From JACJVV01 sp964581515 (lineage in GTDB: Archaea; Nanobdellota; Nanobdellia; Woesearchaeales; JACJVV01), in the NCBI GenBank assembly GCA_964581515.1, contig CAZOOV010000004.1, forward strand, positions 62,001-126,000: a stretch of 64,000 bases of DNA, in the 5' to 3' direction. This document shows positions 42,505-50,813 of this stretch, piece after piece. Below the pieces are notes generated by a model, which was not told where the DNA came from, did no database searches, and saw only the letters and a program-made list of their open reading frames with translations. Both the position numbers and the translations under genes were made by a program. Each line of letters opens with the position of its first letter. The first letter of the stretch is position 1.

Positions 42505-43313
42505 AAGAACATTGGGATGAATTCATAAAAGGAATATTTAAGATGAATCCTATATTTGTAGCAGTCCTTGGTCTTTGTCCTACTCTTGCAATTACCACTT
42601 CTTTAGATAATGCTATTGGCATGGGTTTTGCAGCATCATTTGTTCTGCTATTCTCAGCAATCTTTGTATCATCAATAAGAAAAATAATTCCATCTAATGT
42701 AAGAATACCTATATTTATAGTAATAATCGCAACATTTGTAACAATTGCACAACTGTTGATGAAAGGATTTTTCCCTTCGTTAGATAAATCATTAGGAATC
42801 TTTGTTCCATTGATAGTAGTTAACTGTATTATCCTTGGAAGAGCAGAAAGCTTCTCATCAAAGAACTCAGTATTCAAATCAATACTTGATTCATTAGGTA
42901 TGGGGCTTGGTTTTCTTGGTGCTATTGTTTTGATAAGTCTGATAAGAGAATTTTTTGGTACTGCACAATTGAGTATATTTGGAAATACTATACTTGACTT
43001 AACAGGTAAGATGGAACCAACAGTTGCATTCATACTTGCACCAGGGGCGCTTCTTACAATGGGACTTTTGCTTGCATTATTCAATTGGATTGGAGATATA
43101 AATGTGAAAATGCAATGTGCAAATGTTGAAGCACACAATCCTGATAACATAAAGAAAGAAAAAGATAACAAAGATAACAAAGAGACTAAAGAGACTAAAG
43201 AAACTAAAGAAAACAAAGATAATAAAGAAAACAAAGAGAATAAAGATAATAAAGATACTAATAATAATAATGCTAAGAATGAAAACAGAAAAGAAGAGAG
43301 CGAGGCTAAATAA
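42501..43313 (+). CDS. rnfE: Rnf complex subunit RnfE with charged tail
   Basis: 270 residues; the first about 205 form the six-helix RnfE/NqrD membrane core (GLCPTLAITTS, FVPLIVVNCIILGRAE). The remaining 60 or so are Lys/Glu/Asn/Asp repeats (KETKETKETKENK). RnfA and RnfE make the pseudo-symmetric core that carries the membrane 2Fe-2S cluster. The tail is not part of the family. Confidence 0.92.
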   Translation: MKEHWDEFIKGIFKMNPIFVAVLGLCPTLAITTSLDNAIGMGFAASFVLLFSAIFVSSIRKIIPSNVRIPIFIVIIATFVTIAQLLMKGFFPSLDKSLGIFVPLIVVNCIILGRAESFSSKNSVFKSILDSLGMGLGFLGAIVLISLIREFFGTAQLSIFGNTILDLTGKMEPTVAFILAPGALLTMGLLLALFNWIGDINVKMQCANVEAHNPDNIKKEKDNKDNKETKETKETKENKDNKENKENKDNKDTNNNNAKNENRKEESEAK

Positions 43314-43315
43314 GA

Positions 43316-43894
43316 ATGGATAATCTTTTAGCGATAATGGTCAGCATGATCTTTGTAAACAATTTCATACTTACAAAGTTCTTGGGATTATGTCCTTTCT
43401 TTGGCGTATCTACAAAGACAAAAAACGCTGTAGGAATGGGTTTTGCAGTAATATTTGTTATGGGCATAGCTTCTATGGCAAGTTGGCTTATTTATGAGTT
43501 TGTCTTAGTTCCACTAAAACTTGAATTTCTTCAGATAATAACTTTCATTCTCATCATTGCATTCCTTGTACAATTAGTAGAGATTTTCATAAGAAGATTT
43601 TCTGAGCCTTTGTACAAATCACTTGGGATATTTCTTCCATTGATTACGACAAACTGTGCAGTACTAGGGGTAGCATTTCTTAATATCCAGGAAAAATATA
43701 GTTTTTTAGGTAGTCTTGTTGCAGGAATCTCAGCAGGGATAGGTTTTACATTAGCTCTTCTGCTCATGTCAGGGATAAGAGAAAGAATGGAACTACTTGA
43801 TGTTCCTAAACCTTTCAAAGGACTTCCTATAGCGTTCATAGTTGCAGCGCTTATGTCAATGGCATTCCTCGGATTTGCAGGTATGATAAAATGA
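43316..43894 (+). CDS. rnfA: Rnf complex subunit RnfA
   Basis: 192 residues, normal length. Six membrane helices with LTKFLGLCPFFGVS and LPLITTNCAVLGVA, the Cys-containing pseudo-repeat that holds the membrane 2Fe-2S cluster with RnfE. Overlaps rnfB by 4 nt. Confidence 0.95.
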   Translation: MDNLLAIMVSMIFVNNFILTKFLGLCPFFGVSTKTKNAVGMGFAVIFVMGIASMASWLIYEFVLVPLKLEFLQIITFILIIAFLVQLVEIFIRRFSEPLYKSLGIFLPLITTNCAVLGVAFLNIQEKYSFLGSLVAGISAGIGFTLALLLMSGIRERMELLDVPKPFKGLPIAFIVAALMSMAFLGFAGMIK

Positions 43895-44703
43895 ATATGA
43901 TATTAATATCTTCAGCAGTGTTGGGAACAATGGGTCTAGTCTTTGGGATAGGGCTTGCTTACGCTTCAAAGAAGTTTGCTCCAAAAGAGAATCTAAAAGT
44001 TGCTCAGATAGAAAAAGAGCTTCCTGGACTCAACTGCGGTGCATGTGGTTTTGCAGGATGCAATCCTTATGCACAGGCTCTAGCTGAAGGGAAAGCAGAA
44101 CCAAATTTATGCAAACCAGGTGGGAGCAAGGTTGAAGATATTTTATGTAAAATACTTGGTACAGAATCTAAAGGTAGTGAACCTATGGTTGCACAGAGAT
44201 ATTGTAATGGTGGAGAACAAAATGCCAATAAGAAATTTCAATATAAAGGCATAAAGACATGCAAGGCAGCGTCTCTCGTTAATGGAGGATTTAATGTTTG
44301 CACATATTCATGCCTTGGCCTAGGTGATTGTGATAAAGTATGTCCAGTTGATGCAATAAGGATGGATGATAACAATCTCCCACAGATAAATAAAGAGATT
44401 TGTATTGGTTGTGAGAAATGTGTGACTGAGTGTCCAAGGAATGTTTTACATATGGCTCCAAAAAAGATGAGGGTGCATGTGAGATGCTCAAGCAGGGAAC
44501 CTGCAAAGAATGTTGTTAAAGCATGCAAGGTAGGGTGCATCGCTTGCAAGAAATGCGAGAATGAATGTCCTTTTGATGCAATACATGTAATAGAGAATCT
44601 TGCTGTAATTAATTATGAGAAATGCAAGAACTGCACTAAATGCGTTCAAGTATGTCCTAGGAAAATAATTGAAGTTGAACTTATTTCTCCAAAGAAAGTA
44701 TGA
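43891..44703 (+). CDS. rnfB: Rnf complex subunit RnfB
   Basis: 270 residues. An N-terminal membrane anchor is followed by the 4Fe-4S motif GLNCGACGFAGC, then further Cys motifs for ferredoxin-type clusters (CIGCEKCVTECP, CIACKKCENECP, CKNCTKCVQVCP). It is the ferredoxin-side electron entry of the complex. Last gene of the operon. Confidence 0.95.
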   Translation: MNMILISSAVLGTMGLVFGIGLAYASKKFAPKENLKVAQIEKELPGLNCGACGFAGCNPYAQALAEGKAEPNLCKPGGSKVEDILCKILGTESKGSEPMVAQRYCNGGEQNANKKFQYKGIKTCKAASLVNGGFNVCTYSCLGLGDCDKVCPVDAIRMDDNNLPQINKEICIGCEKCVTECPRNVLHMAPKKMRVHVRCSSREPAKNVVKACKVGCIACKKCENECPFDAIHVIENLAVINYEKCKNCTKCVQVCPRKIIEVELISPKKV

Positions 44704-44738
44704 TAATATTAATAAATAGTTATTCAACTTCTTCATAC

Positions 44739-45320
44739 ATGACTGAGACCCTTGAACAAAAAGCTGATATTGATACAGTAGATGCATCTGTAAGTGAAGT
44801 TACGTTTTATACAGCAGATCAGTATAAAGGTCTTTCATATCTTTTTAAGCAGGCGCTTAAGGAGAATCTTGTTCCTGATTCAGGTAAACCTGGAAGGGAA
44901 AAAAGGTTTCCCCATTTGAGAAATCCTGACAATAGAAGTAGATCTTACAAAGGGATGCAGGATCATGCTTTTAGGTTTAATATTATCGCAAGATGGCCTG
45001 TAAAGCTTGGAAACGGAAATGATTTCAGGATAGGAAATGATGAGCTTGCCCTTTTTCTTCACATGGATCTGAAAGATTCAGATGATTATATGCAAGGTCT
45101 GGTTGAGTCAGATGAATGCAAGGCATTTCGACCTGTTTATGGGAGTCATTTAGCATTATCAGCCTATATTCCTATATTTGCTACAAGGGTTTTTGAGAAC
45201 AGCAAGCAATGGAAGGGTATGCTATGTGATGCAGATTATAATGGATTTGTAGCTTCTGTACAGGAAGCAGCAAATAGTTCACTTGCAGAATATAAAGCTA
45301 AACTTCTGCTTTGGGAATGA
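44739..45320 (+). CDS. Hypothetical soluble protein
   Basis: 193 residues from ATG 44739, which lies about 26 nt after TATA ATTAATAAAT; an in-frame ATG at 44700 would put the promoter inside the gene. Acidic N-terminus, then a basic segment (GREKRFPHLRNPDNRSRSYKG). No family recognised. Follows rnfB but has its own promoter. Confidence 0.5.
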   Translation: MTETLEQKADIDTVDASVSEVTFYTADQYKGLSYLFKQALKENLVPDSGKPGREKRFPHLRNPDNRSRSYKGMQDHAFRFNIIARWPVKLGNGNDFRIGNDELALFLHMDLKDSDDYMQGLVESDECKAFRPVYGSHLALSAYIPIFATRVFENSKQWKGMLCDADYNGFVASVQEAANSSLAEYKAKLLLWE

Positions 45321-45344
45321 AATCTAACAACCAATGTATTTTAT

Positions 45345-46412
45345 TCAGAAATTGATATATTCTTCAGGAGTTTTCTTATTATAATCTTTTTCTTCTCCTT
45401 CTTCTCCTTTTTTCCTTCCTTCTTCTCCTTCTTTTTTTCCTTCTCCTTTCTGCCATTTATCAAAGTCAATCCAAGTATGCCAGCCATCTTTCTTTTTGAA
45501 AGATTCTTTTGCAAGAAGCACAACTCTGCTTGATTTATGTTGTGAAATAATACTATATCCAGATAATTTTTCAGCAAGTTTCTCTGCAAACTCAACAACA
45601 TAGTCATGATAGGGCATATTTTTTTCTTCAAGTCTTTTTCTGGACTCTCCTATGAACATGTATGCTTTCACTTCAATAAAATCAGGGTCTCCTTTCTCAA
45701 TAAGCTTTACATAACCATCAAGATCAGAGTCATTCATGTCTTTTATCACAGTAAGTCTTATTGCGGTCCTATGATTCTTCTCTTTCATGTATTCTAAGCT
45801 TTTTTCCATCCTTTCCCAATAATCTTTGAAAAGTGGCACATCTATCTTCTTCATCATCTCCTTGTTTGCAGCGTCAACACTGATATAAAGCTGTGTCACA
45901 GGAAGAAGTTCTTTTATCTGTTCAGGATATTGTCCATTTGTTACAAGAAATGTACTTATTCCTTTTTCATTACATAATTTTATGAACTCATTTATTTTTG
46001 GATACATTATAGGCTCGCCTGTGAGTGATAGGGCGACATGTTTTACAGTCTTTGACTCTCCAAGCATCTTTGGATTTACTTTATCATTACCACCATATCC
46101 GATAAGCAATTTAGTGTGTGCTGCTATGCTTCCTTCAAGAATCTCTTTTGGATCATCAATATCCCATTTCCATTCCTTTGATACAGGACTTTTGTATCCT
46201 CTCCAGCAGAATATGCATCTGTTTGCACAGCTTATGCTTGTAGTCATCTGCATGCATTGATTGCTTCTTATCCCATAGAACATATGTTTGTAGCACTCGC
46301 CTTTATCTGTAAGCATCTGCTTTGTCCAGTGACATATCTTGACAGCACTATGACTACCTACAACTCTATAATGCTGATCCTCAAGATCCTTCTTATCTAC
46401 TTCACTTAACAT
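45345..46412 (-). CDS. taw1: tRNA 4-demethylwyosine synthase Taw1/TYW1
   Basis: 355 residues, full archaeal length. Radical SAM motif CANRCIFCWR (62-71) with the family-specific Trp-Arg, a second cysteine set upstream (CHW, GEC, QC), then SLTGEPIMYP and SVDAANKEM. It builds the tricyclic base of wyosine at G37 of tRNA-Phe. The C-terminus has a Glu/Lys/Gly-rich spacer before PEEYINF. BRE/TATA (CGAAAACATTTTTAAG on the minus strand) lies just upstream. Confidence 0.92.
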   Translation of the reverse strand: MLSEVDKKDLEDQHYRVVGSHSAVKICHWTKQMLTDKGECYKHMFYGIRSNQCMQMTTSISCANRCIFCWRGYKSPVSKEWKWDIDDPKEILEGSIAAHTKLLIGYGGNDKVNPKMLGESKTVKHVALSLTGEPIMYPKINEFIKLCNEKGISTFLVTNGQYPEQIKELLPVTQLYISVDAANKEMMKKIDVPLFKDYWERMEKSLEYMKEKNHRTAIRLTVIKDMNDSDLDGYVKLIEKGDPDFIEVKAYMFIGESRKRLEEKNMPYHDYVVEFAEKLAEKLSGYSIISQHKSSRVVLLAKESFKKKDGWHTWIDFDKWQKGEGKKEGEEGRKKGEEGEEKDYNKKTPEEYINF

Positions 46413-46480
46413 AGCTCAGAATAACCTCATTTAACTTAAAAATGTTTTCGAAATAAACTATTGTATCAGTTTTTATATGA

Positions 46481-46927
46481 TTAAAGAATGAAAAGTACAA
46501 CAAGCGCTACCACACTTATTGCAGTTATCACTTTTTCAGCATTTGACCATACTGGTAAAAATCCATGAAAAGTAAATTTGAGTGGATAGAATATCTGCAT
46601 CTCATCTGTATCAATTGCGTCAAGAACAAGATGTGAAAGATAACCTATGAAAAATGCAAGAGCCCCTTCTTTGGAAAATAAGAACACAATTGCGCTAAAC
46701 ACAATCATTCCAAGTATTGAATGTACAAAAGGGGTCTTTGATCTTATCCCGTATTTTTTCTCATATTTTAGCGCGTCTATAAATTTCTTCCATTTGAATA
46801 GTCTTGCTTTTATGAAATATATATAGATGTGGTCAATATCTGCAAATATAGCTCCGATTATAAAAAACTGATAATTGCCAAAAAGCATTCCAAGAAATAT
46901 CCCTATAATAAGATGCAAAAAGATCAT
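46481..46927 (-). CDS. YdjM/DUF457-type membrane metal-dependent hydrolase-like protein
   Basis: 148 residues with four membrane helices and the conserved polar set of the family: HLIIG, ADIDH, HSILG and GYLSHLVLDAI. These His/Asp residues resemble those of LexA-binding YdjM. It overlaps the DUF1858 gene by 4 nt (ATGA). Cellular role unclear. Confidence 0.7.
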   Translation of the reverse strand: MIFLHLIIGIFLGMLFGNYQFFIIGAIFADIDHIYIYFIKARLFKWKKFIDALKYEKKYGIRSKTPFVHSILGMIVFSAIVFLFSKEGALAFFIGYLSHLVLDAIDTDEMQIFYPLKFTFHGFLPVWSNAEKVITAISVVALVVLFIL

Positions 46928-47178
46928 TCTTTGGTTTCTTTGCTTCCTTTACTGGCTTCTTTGCTAGCCAGATCATTCATCTTCTTCAATGCTTCTTCAA
47001 TCTCTTCCTCACTCTTCCCATGTGCCTGAAGACCTTGTTCAAGTGACTCGAAATGTGATGCCATGCAACCGATGCAATGCATACCCATCTCCATAAGTAC
47101 TCCAACAGCCTCAGGATGTTTTTGAGCAAGTTCGCCAATGTTCATTTCTTTTGTTATTTTAGGTTTTTCATCTGTCAT
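46924..47178 (-). CDS. DUF1858 domain protein
   Basis: 84 residues. TKEMNIGELAQKHPEAVGVLMEMGMHCIGCMASHFESLEQG is the DUF1858 core with the CIGC dithiol, often found in disulfide-type redox proteins. First gene of a two-gene operon with the YdjM-like protein. The C-terminus has a Glu/Lys/Ser repeat. Confidence 0.82.
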   Translation of the reverse strand: MTDEKPKITKEMNIGELAQKHPEAVGVLMEMGMHCIGCMASHFESLEQGLQAHGKSEEEIEEALKKMNDLASKEASKGSKETKE

Positions 47179-47267
47179 AGTATAATGTAGGATGAACAGC
47201 TAGTTTTTAAGCTTTTCTCCTAGTTTCTTAAGTTATACTTTAGAAATCAAAAATACCATAAAGGTAA

Positions 47268-48146
47268 TTATTTTAATTGCAATCCGTTATATGGCATTGC
47301 CTTGCCATCCACAATAACTTTTCTCCATTCGTTGAAGAAAGATTCTTCAGAACCTAATGAAATTCTGCCTTCTGCGATTAATTTTAGTGCAGTTGTAAGT
47401 GCTGGCCAATCGCTTGCCTCTTTTTGCATATCTTGATATCCTTTCTGTCCCTCTATGCCATCTACATATCGCCTGACCATATATGAGCCGTTGTCTTTTG
47501 GCATGTGCCATATGTTTTGTGAGATTTTAAGAATAGGCCCCTGTGTAAGTATTTCTCCGTGGTCCACTCCTTTATCAACTATCATTACTGATGATCTTGT
47601 ATATCTCTCTCCAGCCATTATAGCGTCATATACTGGGTCGTCTCCTACATATTTTCTTTTAAATCTTTGATGTGAAGGAGGTCCTTCTTTCCTCTTTAGT
47701 ATTCCAAGATCAGCAGGATGTACATTGATTATCTTATCTTTATATGCTTCAAGAAGTGTTTTTCCAACAAGCCTCATGTATCCGCCAAGGACAATAAGGT
47801 CAAATGGTGCTCCTATTCTTTCCTCTTCTTTTTTCAATCTGTCAATGAGCAGTTCATCAAATTCAATGCTTTTTCTTTCATACTCTGCAAGTGCTTCTTC
47901 ACCTTTTTTTACAGCATCTGACCTATTGCCCCCACATACTAAGAAACTACTGATGAAATCTCTTGATGTATCTGCAAGTTCTTCAAGATTCATTAGACCT
48001 GCAGTTTTTTTATTTGAGAATATGAAGCTTGCTGGTACTGCTTTATGGCATGCCACTAAATTCGTTCCAGAACCAGAACCAAGTCCAGCCCAATGGAAAT
48101 CTTTAATATCTCCAGAATACATGGGTGTTATGATTTCTTCATCCAT
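47268..48146 (-). CDS. Formyltransferase-family protein (PurN-like)
   Basis: 292 residues. The formyltransferase core shows GLGSGSGTNL, INVHPADL (the catalytic Asn and His) and DKGVDHGEIL (Asp). The family transfers or hydrolyses formyl groups from formyl-tetrahydrofolate, for example in GAR transformylase. The N-terminal 15 residues and the long middle insertion differ from PurN, so the exact substrate is open. It follows the pentapeptide-repeat gene by 21 nt. Confidence 0.72.
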   Translation of the reverse strand: MDEEIITPMYSGDIKDFHWAGLGSGSGTNLVACHKAVPASFIFSNKKTAGLMNLEELADTSRDFISSFLVCGGNRSDAVKKGEEALAEYERKSIEFDELLIDRLKKEEERIGAPFDLIVLGGYMRLVGKTLLEAYKDKIINVHPADLGILKRKEGPPSHQRFKRKYVGDDPVYDAIMAGERYTRSSVMIVDKGVDHGEILTQGPILKISQNIWHMPKDNGSYMVRRYVDGIEGQKGYQDMQKEASDWPALTTALKLIAEGRISLGSEESFFNEWRKVIVDGKAMPYNGLQLK

Positions 48147-48167
48147 TTTATTTTTGATAAGCTATCT

Positions 48168-49109
48168 TTACTCAGCAAGATGATATGTAAATTTTGGTTC
48201 AGGTGCTTTTGTTTTCTTTAATTTAGATACAGGCTTTACAGGACCATTCATTGCGTCAAGTATTTCTGCTTCTTTTGGATTTACAGTAGCATCAACAATT
48301 CTGCCAAAGTCACCTCTTAGATAACCTAAATCCTGTTTTCCGACTATATCATCTTCAAATATCATATGCAGGCCATCATGGTCTAGTCCAACTACATCTC
48401 TGAGGTCACACTCATATAATGTTGTCCCTTGAATGATTGCTCCACTTAAGTCTACATCCTTAAAAGACACTTTATATGCAGAACCAGCTACCATCCATGC
48501 CATGTGCATCTTCATACCTTCAAGTTTTGAGTCTCCATCATAATGCACACCCGGAATGTTACTATCTGTCCAGTCTGAATTTGTAAGATTTGTATTGTAG
48601 AATGCTAAACATGGGAAAAGCATCTTTTTTGCAGATACATTGGAAAAATCAGAATTCATAACAAAAATATAATCATTAGTTTCTTTTTGTAAGAAGTATT
48701 CTTTAAGTTTATCTGCATATTGTCCTAGATTTGGATTTTTGCCTCTCAGTGTTATACCATCAAAATAAGTCTGTCCTGCAACAACTGCATTTACAAAAGT
48801 AGAGGTATTTACTATTCCTGTAATATCTTTTCTTGTTTTCTTTCTTCTTCTTGCAGGCTTAGGTTTATCAGCTAACTCATCCTGGCAAACTATTGCAGAC
48901 TCTTCAGAAATTATTTTGCTATTGGTTTCAGTAATTTCAGTGACTTTATCAGAAATATCTTGTGATGTACCCTGTAATGTACCTTGTGATGCATCTTGTG
49001 ATGCGAGTGTATCTGTTATTTGAGAATTATCTGCATTAACTTCACTGTCTAATCCTTTATCTTCTTTTCCTTTAGGTGTTTTTTTCTTATTTGGGACATA
49101 CCATGCCAT
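48168..49109 (-). CDS. Pentapeptide-repeat protein
   Basis: 313 residues. A low-complexity Gln/Ser/Thr-rich N-terminal third is followed by a basic patch (PARRRKKTRK) and a region from about 160 to 250 with A(D/N)LxX-type pentapeptides (FYNTNLTNSDWTDSNI, FKDVDLSGAIIQGTTLYECDL). These fold as a right-handed beta-helix. SD GAGATGA and TATA AATTTATATAG lie upstream. Function unknown. Confidence 0.7.
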   Translation of the reverse strand: MAWYVPNKKKTPKGKEDKGLDSEVNADNSQITDTLASQDASQGTLQGTSQDISDKVTEITETNSKIISEESAIVCQDELADKPKPARRRKKTRKDITGIVNTSTFVNAVVAGQTYFDGITLRGKNPNLGQYADKLKEYFLQKETNDYIFVMNSDFSNVSAKKMLFPCLAFYNTNLTNSDWTDSNIPGVHYDGDSKLEGMKMHMAWMVAGSAYKVSFKDVDLSGAIIQGTTLYECDLRDVVGLDHDGLHMIFEDDIVGKQDLGYLRGDFGRIVDATVNPKEAEILDAMNGPVKPVSKLKKTKAPEPKFTYHLAE

Positions 49110-49342
49110 TATTTATCATCTCAATGTTGGTTGTATGATTTTACTATATAAATTATAAACTTCAGCATAGATAGTTGAAATTTGCTTTAAAACGTTTTCC
49201 CTTCTTATTAGTAATGTTTACAGCATAATACCTTCTATTTGCATGAATTTGGCGGATTCAGATATAATATATCTACACAAGACAGAAAAATTATTTAAAT
49301 GAACTCGGTCCCGGTATTATAAAAGAAACAGGGGTGCATTTA

Positions 49343-49981
49343 ATGGTTGATGAAAAAGAGATAGCAAATATTCTACTTAAGATAAAGGCAGTTACATTGA
49401 GTCCAGATGAGCCTTATACATTCGCATCTGGGATAAAAAGTCCGATTTATTGTGATAATCGGCTTCTTATGAGCTTTCCAGAAGAGAGAGCTACGGTAAC
49501 AAAAGCTTTTCTAGAGAAGATTAAAGAGCTTGATTTTGAGATTGTTGCAGGAACTGCTAGTTCAGCAATACCTTGGGCTGCTTGGATTGCAGAAGCGATA
49601 GGAAAACCTATGGTTTACATAAGAAAAGCAGGAAAAGGTTATGGAAAAGATAAACTGATAGAAGGCGGAGACATCAAGGGAAAGAAAGTGATTGTCATTG
49701 AAGATCTTATCAGTACAGGTGGAAGCAGTATAAATGCAGTCCAGGCTTGCAGAGATGCAGGTGCTATTGTTGATTCATGCATAGCAATCTTCACATATGA
49801 GATGCAAAAGGCAACTGACAAGTTCACTGAAGCAAACTGCAATATAATCACACTTACAAATTTCTCTACTCTTGCGAGTGTCGCAGTAGAAGAGGAATAT
49901 GTCGATGATAAACAAAAAGAAATAATACTTGAGTGGAACAAAGCTCCTGCAGATTGGGGCAAAAAACAGGGGTTTGAATAA
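49343..49981 (+). CDS. pyrE: Orotate phosphoribosyltransferase
   Basis: 212 residues. The PRPP-binding loop is VIVIEDLISTGGSS, with YIRKAGKGYGKDKLIEG before it. It makes OMP from orotate and PRPP. ATG 49343 has GGGGTG 6-7 nt upstream and is preferred to the GTG at 49334. TATA TTATTTAAATG near 49290. First of the pyrE-pyrF-pyrDK run. Confidence 0.92.
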   Translation: MVDEKEIANILLKIKAVTLSPDEPYTFASGIKSPIYCDNRLLMSFPEERATVTKAFLEKIKELDFEIVAGTASSAIPWAAWIAEAIGKPMVYIRKAGKGYGKDKLIEGGDIKGKKVIVIEDLISTGGSSINAVQACRDAGAIVDSCIAIFTYEMQKATDKFTEANCNIITLTNFSTLASVAVEEEYVDDKQKEIILEWNKAPADWGKKQGFE

Positions 49982-49982
49982 A

Positions 49983-50792
49983 ATGACAGAACAAGAGCAA
50001 CAAGAACAACAGCAAGAACAAAAGAATAATCCTAATGATTCATTAACAGAAAAAGAGATTGAAGCAAGGAAAAGAGTATGTCTTCCTCTTGATGGCTTGA
50101 ACACTCTTGAAGAAGTGAAGGCTATGGTTGAAGAGTTAAGTCCAGTTGTAGGATTATTTAAGATTGGCAAGGAATCTTTTACACGATTTGGTCCTGAAGT
50201 TGTAAGGCTTGTGCATGATAATGGTGCAGAAGTGTTTCTTGATTTGAAATATCATGATATTCCAAATACAGTGAAAGGCGCTGCAAAAGCGGCAACAAAG
50301 CTTGGTGTTTACATGTTCAATGTGCATGCGTCAGGTGGCAGTGAAATGATGAAAGCAGCTGTTGCTGGTGTTAAAGAAGCAGTAGATGAGAGCAAAGACA
50401 ACTGTAGGAAACCAAAGATAATTGCAGTTACAATCTTAACAAGTATAGATGATGAGATAATGAATACAGAGCTAAACATTCCTGGTAAAGTGGAAGATCA
50501 AGTTCTTTGTTTTGCACAGCTTACAAATGCTTCAGAACTTGATGGTATTGTTTGCAGTGCAGCTGATCTTTACGCAATCAAAGACAAGCTTCCTGAAGAC
50601 TTCATGTATGTTACACCTGGAATAAAAGGTCCTAACACTCAGGCTGGTTCAGATCAAAAGAGGGTATTTACTCCTGGAAATGCAGTTAAGGATGGTTCAA
50701 CAATACTTGTCATAGGAAGAGCAATAACTGCAGCAGAAGATAGGGTAAAAGCTGCAAAAGAAGTACTTGCAGATATGGCAAAAGAACTCTAA
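49983..50792 (+). CDS. pyrF: Orotidine-5'-phosphate decarboxylase
   Basis: 269 residues. FLDLKYHDIPNTV carries the DxKxxD catalytic set, with FKIGKESF and YVTPGIKG. It converts OMP to UMP. The first 30 residues are a Gln/Glu/Asn-rich tail (QEQQEQQQEQKNN) absent from the family core. Starts 1 nt after the pyrE stop. Confidence 0.92.
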   Translation: MTEQEQQEQQQEQKNNPNDSLTEKEIEARKRVCLPLDGLNTLEEVKAMVEELSPVVGLFKIGKESFTRFGPEVVRLVHDNGAEVFLDLKYHDIPNTVKGAAKAATKLGVYMFNVHASGGSEMMKAAVAGVKEAVDESKDNCRKPKIIAVTILTSIDDEIMNTELNIPGKVEDQVLCFAQLTNASELDGIVCSAADLYAIKDKLPEDFMYVTPGIKGPNTQAGSDQKRVFTPGNAVKDGSTILVIGRAITAAEDRVKAAKEVLADMAKEL

Positions 50793-50813
50793 CAATTGAG
50801 TTACAAATTTAAA

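Noticed and set aside
42491..43234. 247-codon antisense ORF across rnfE
   Set aside because: Arises from the Lys/Glu codon repeats read backwards; rnfE is unambiguous on the other strand.
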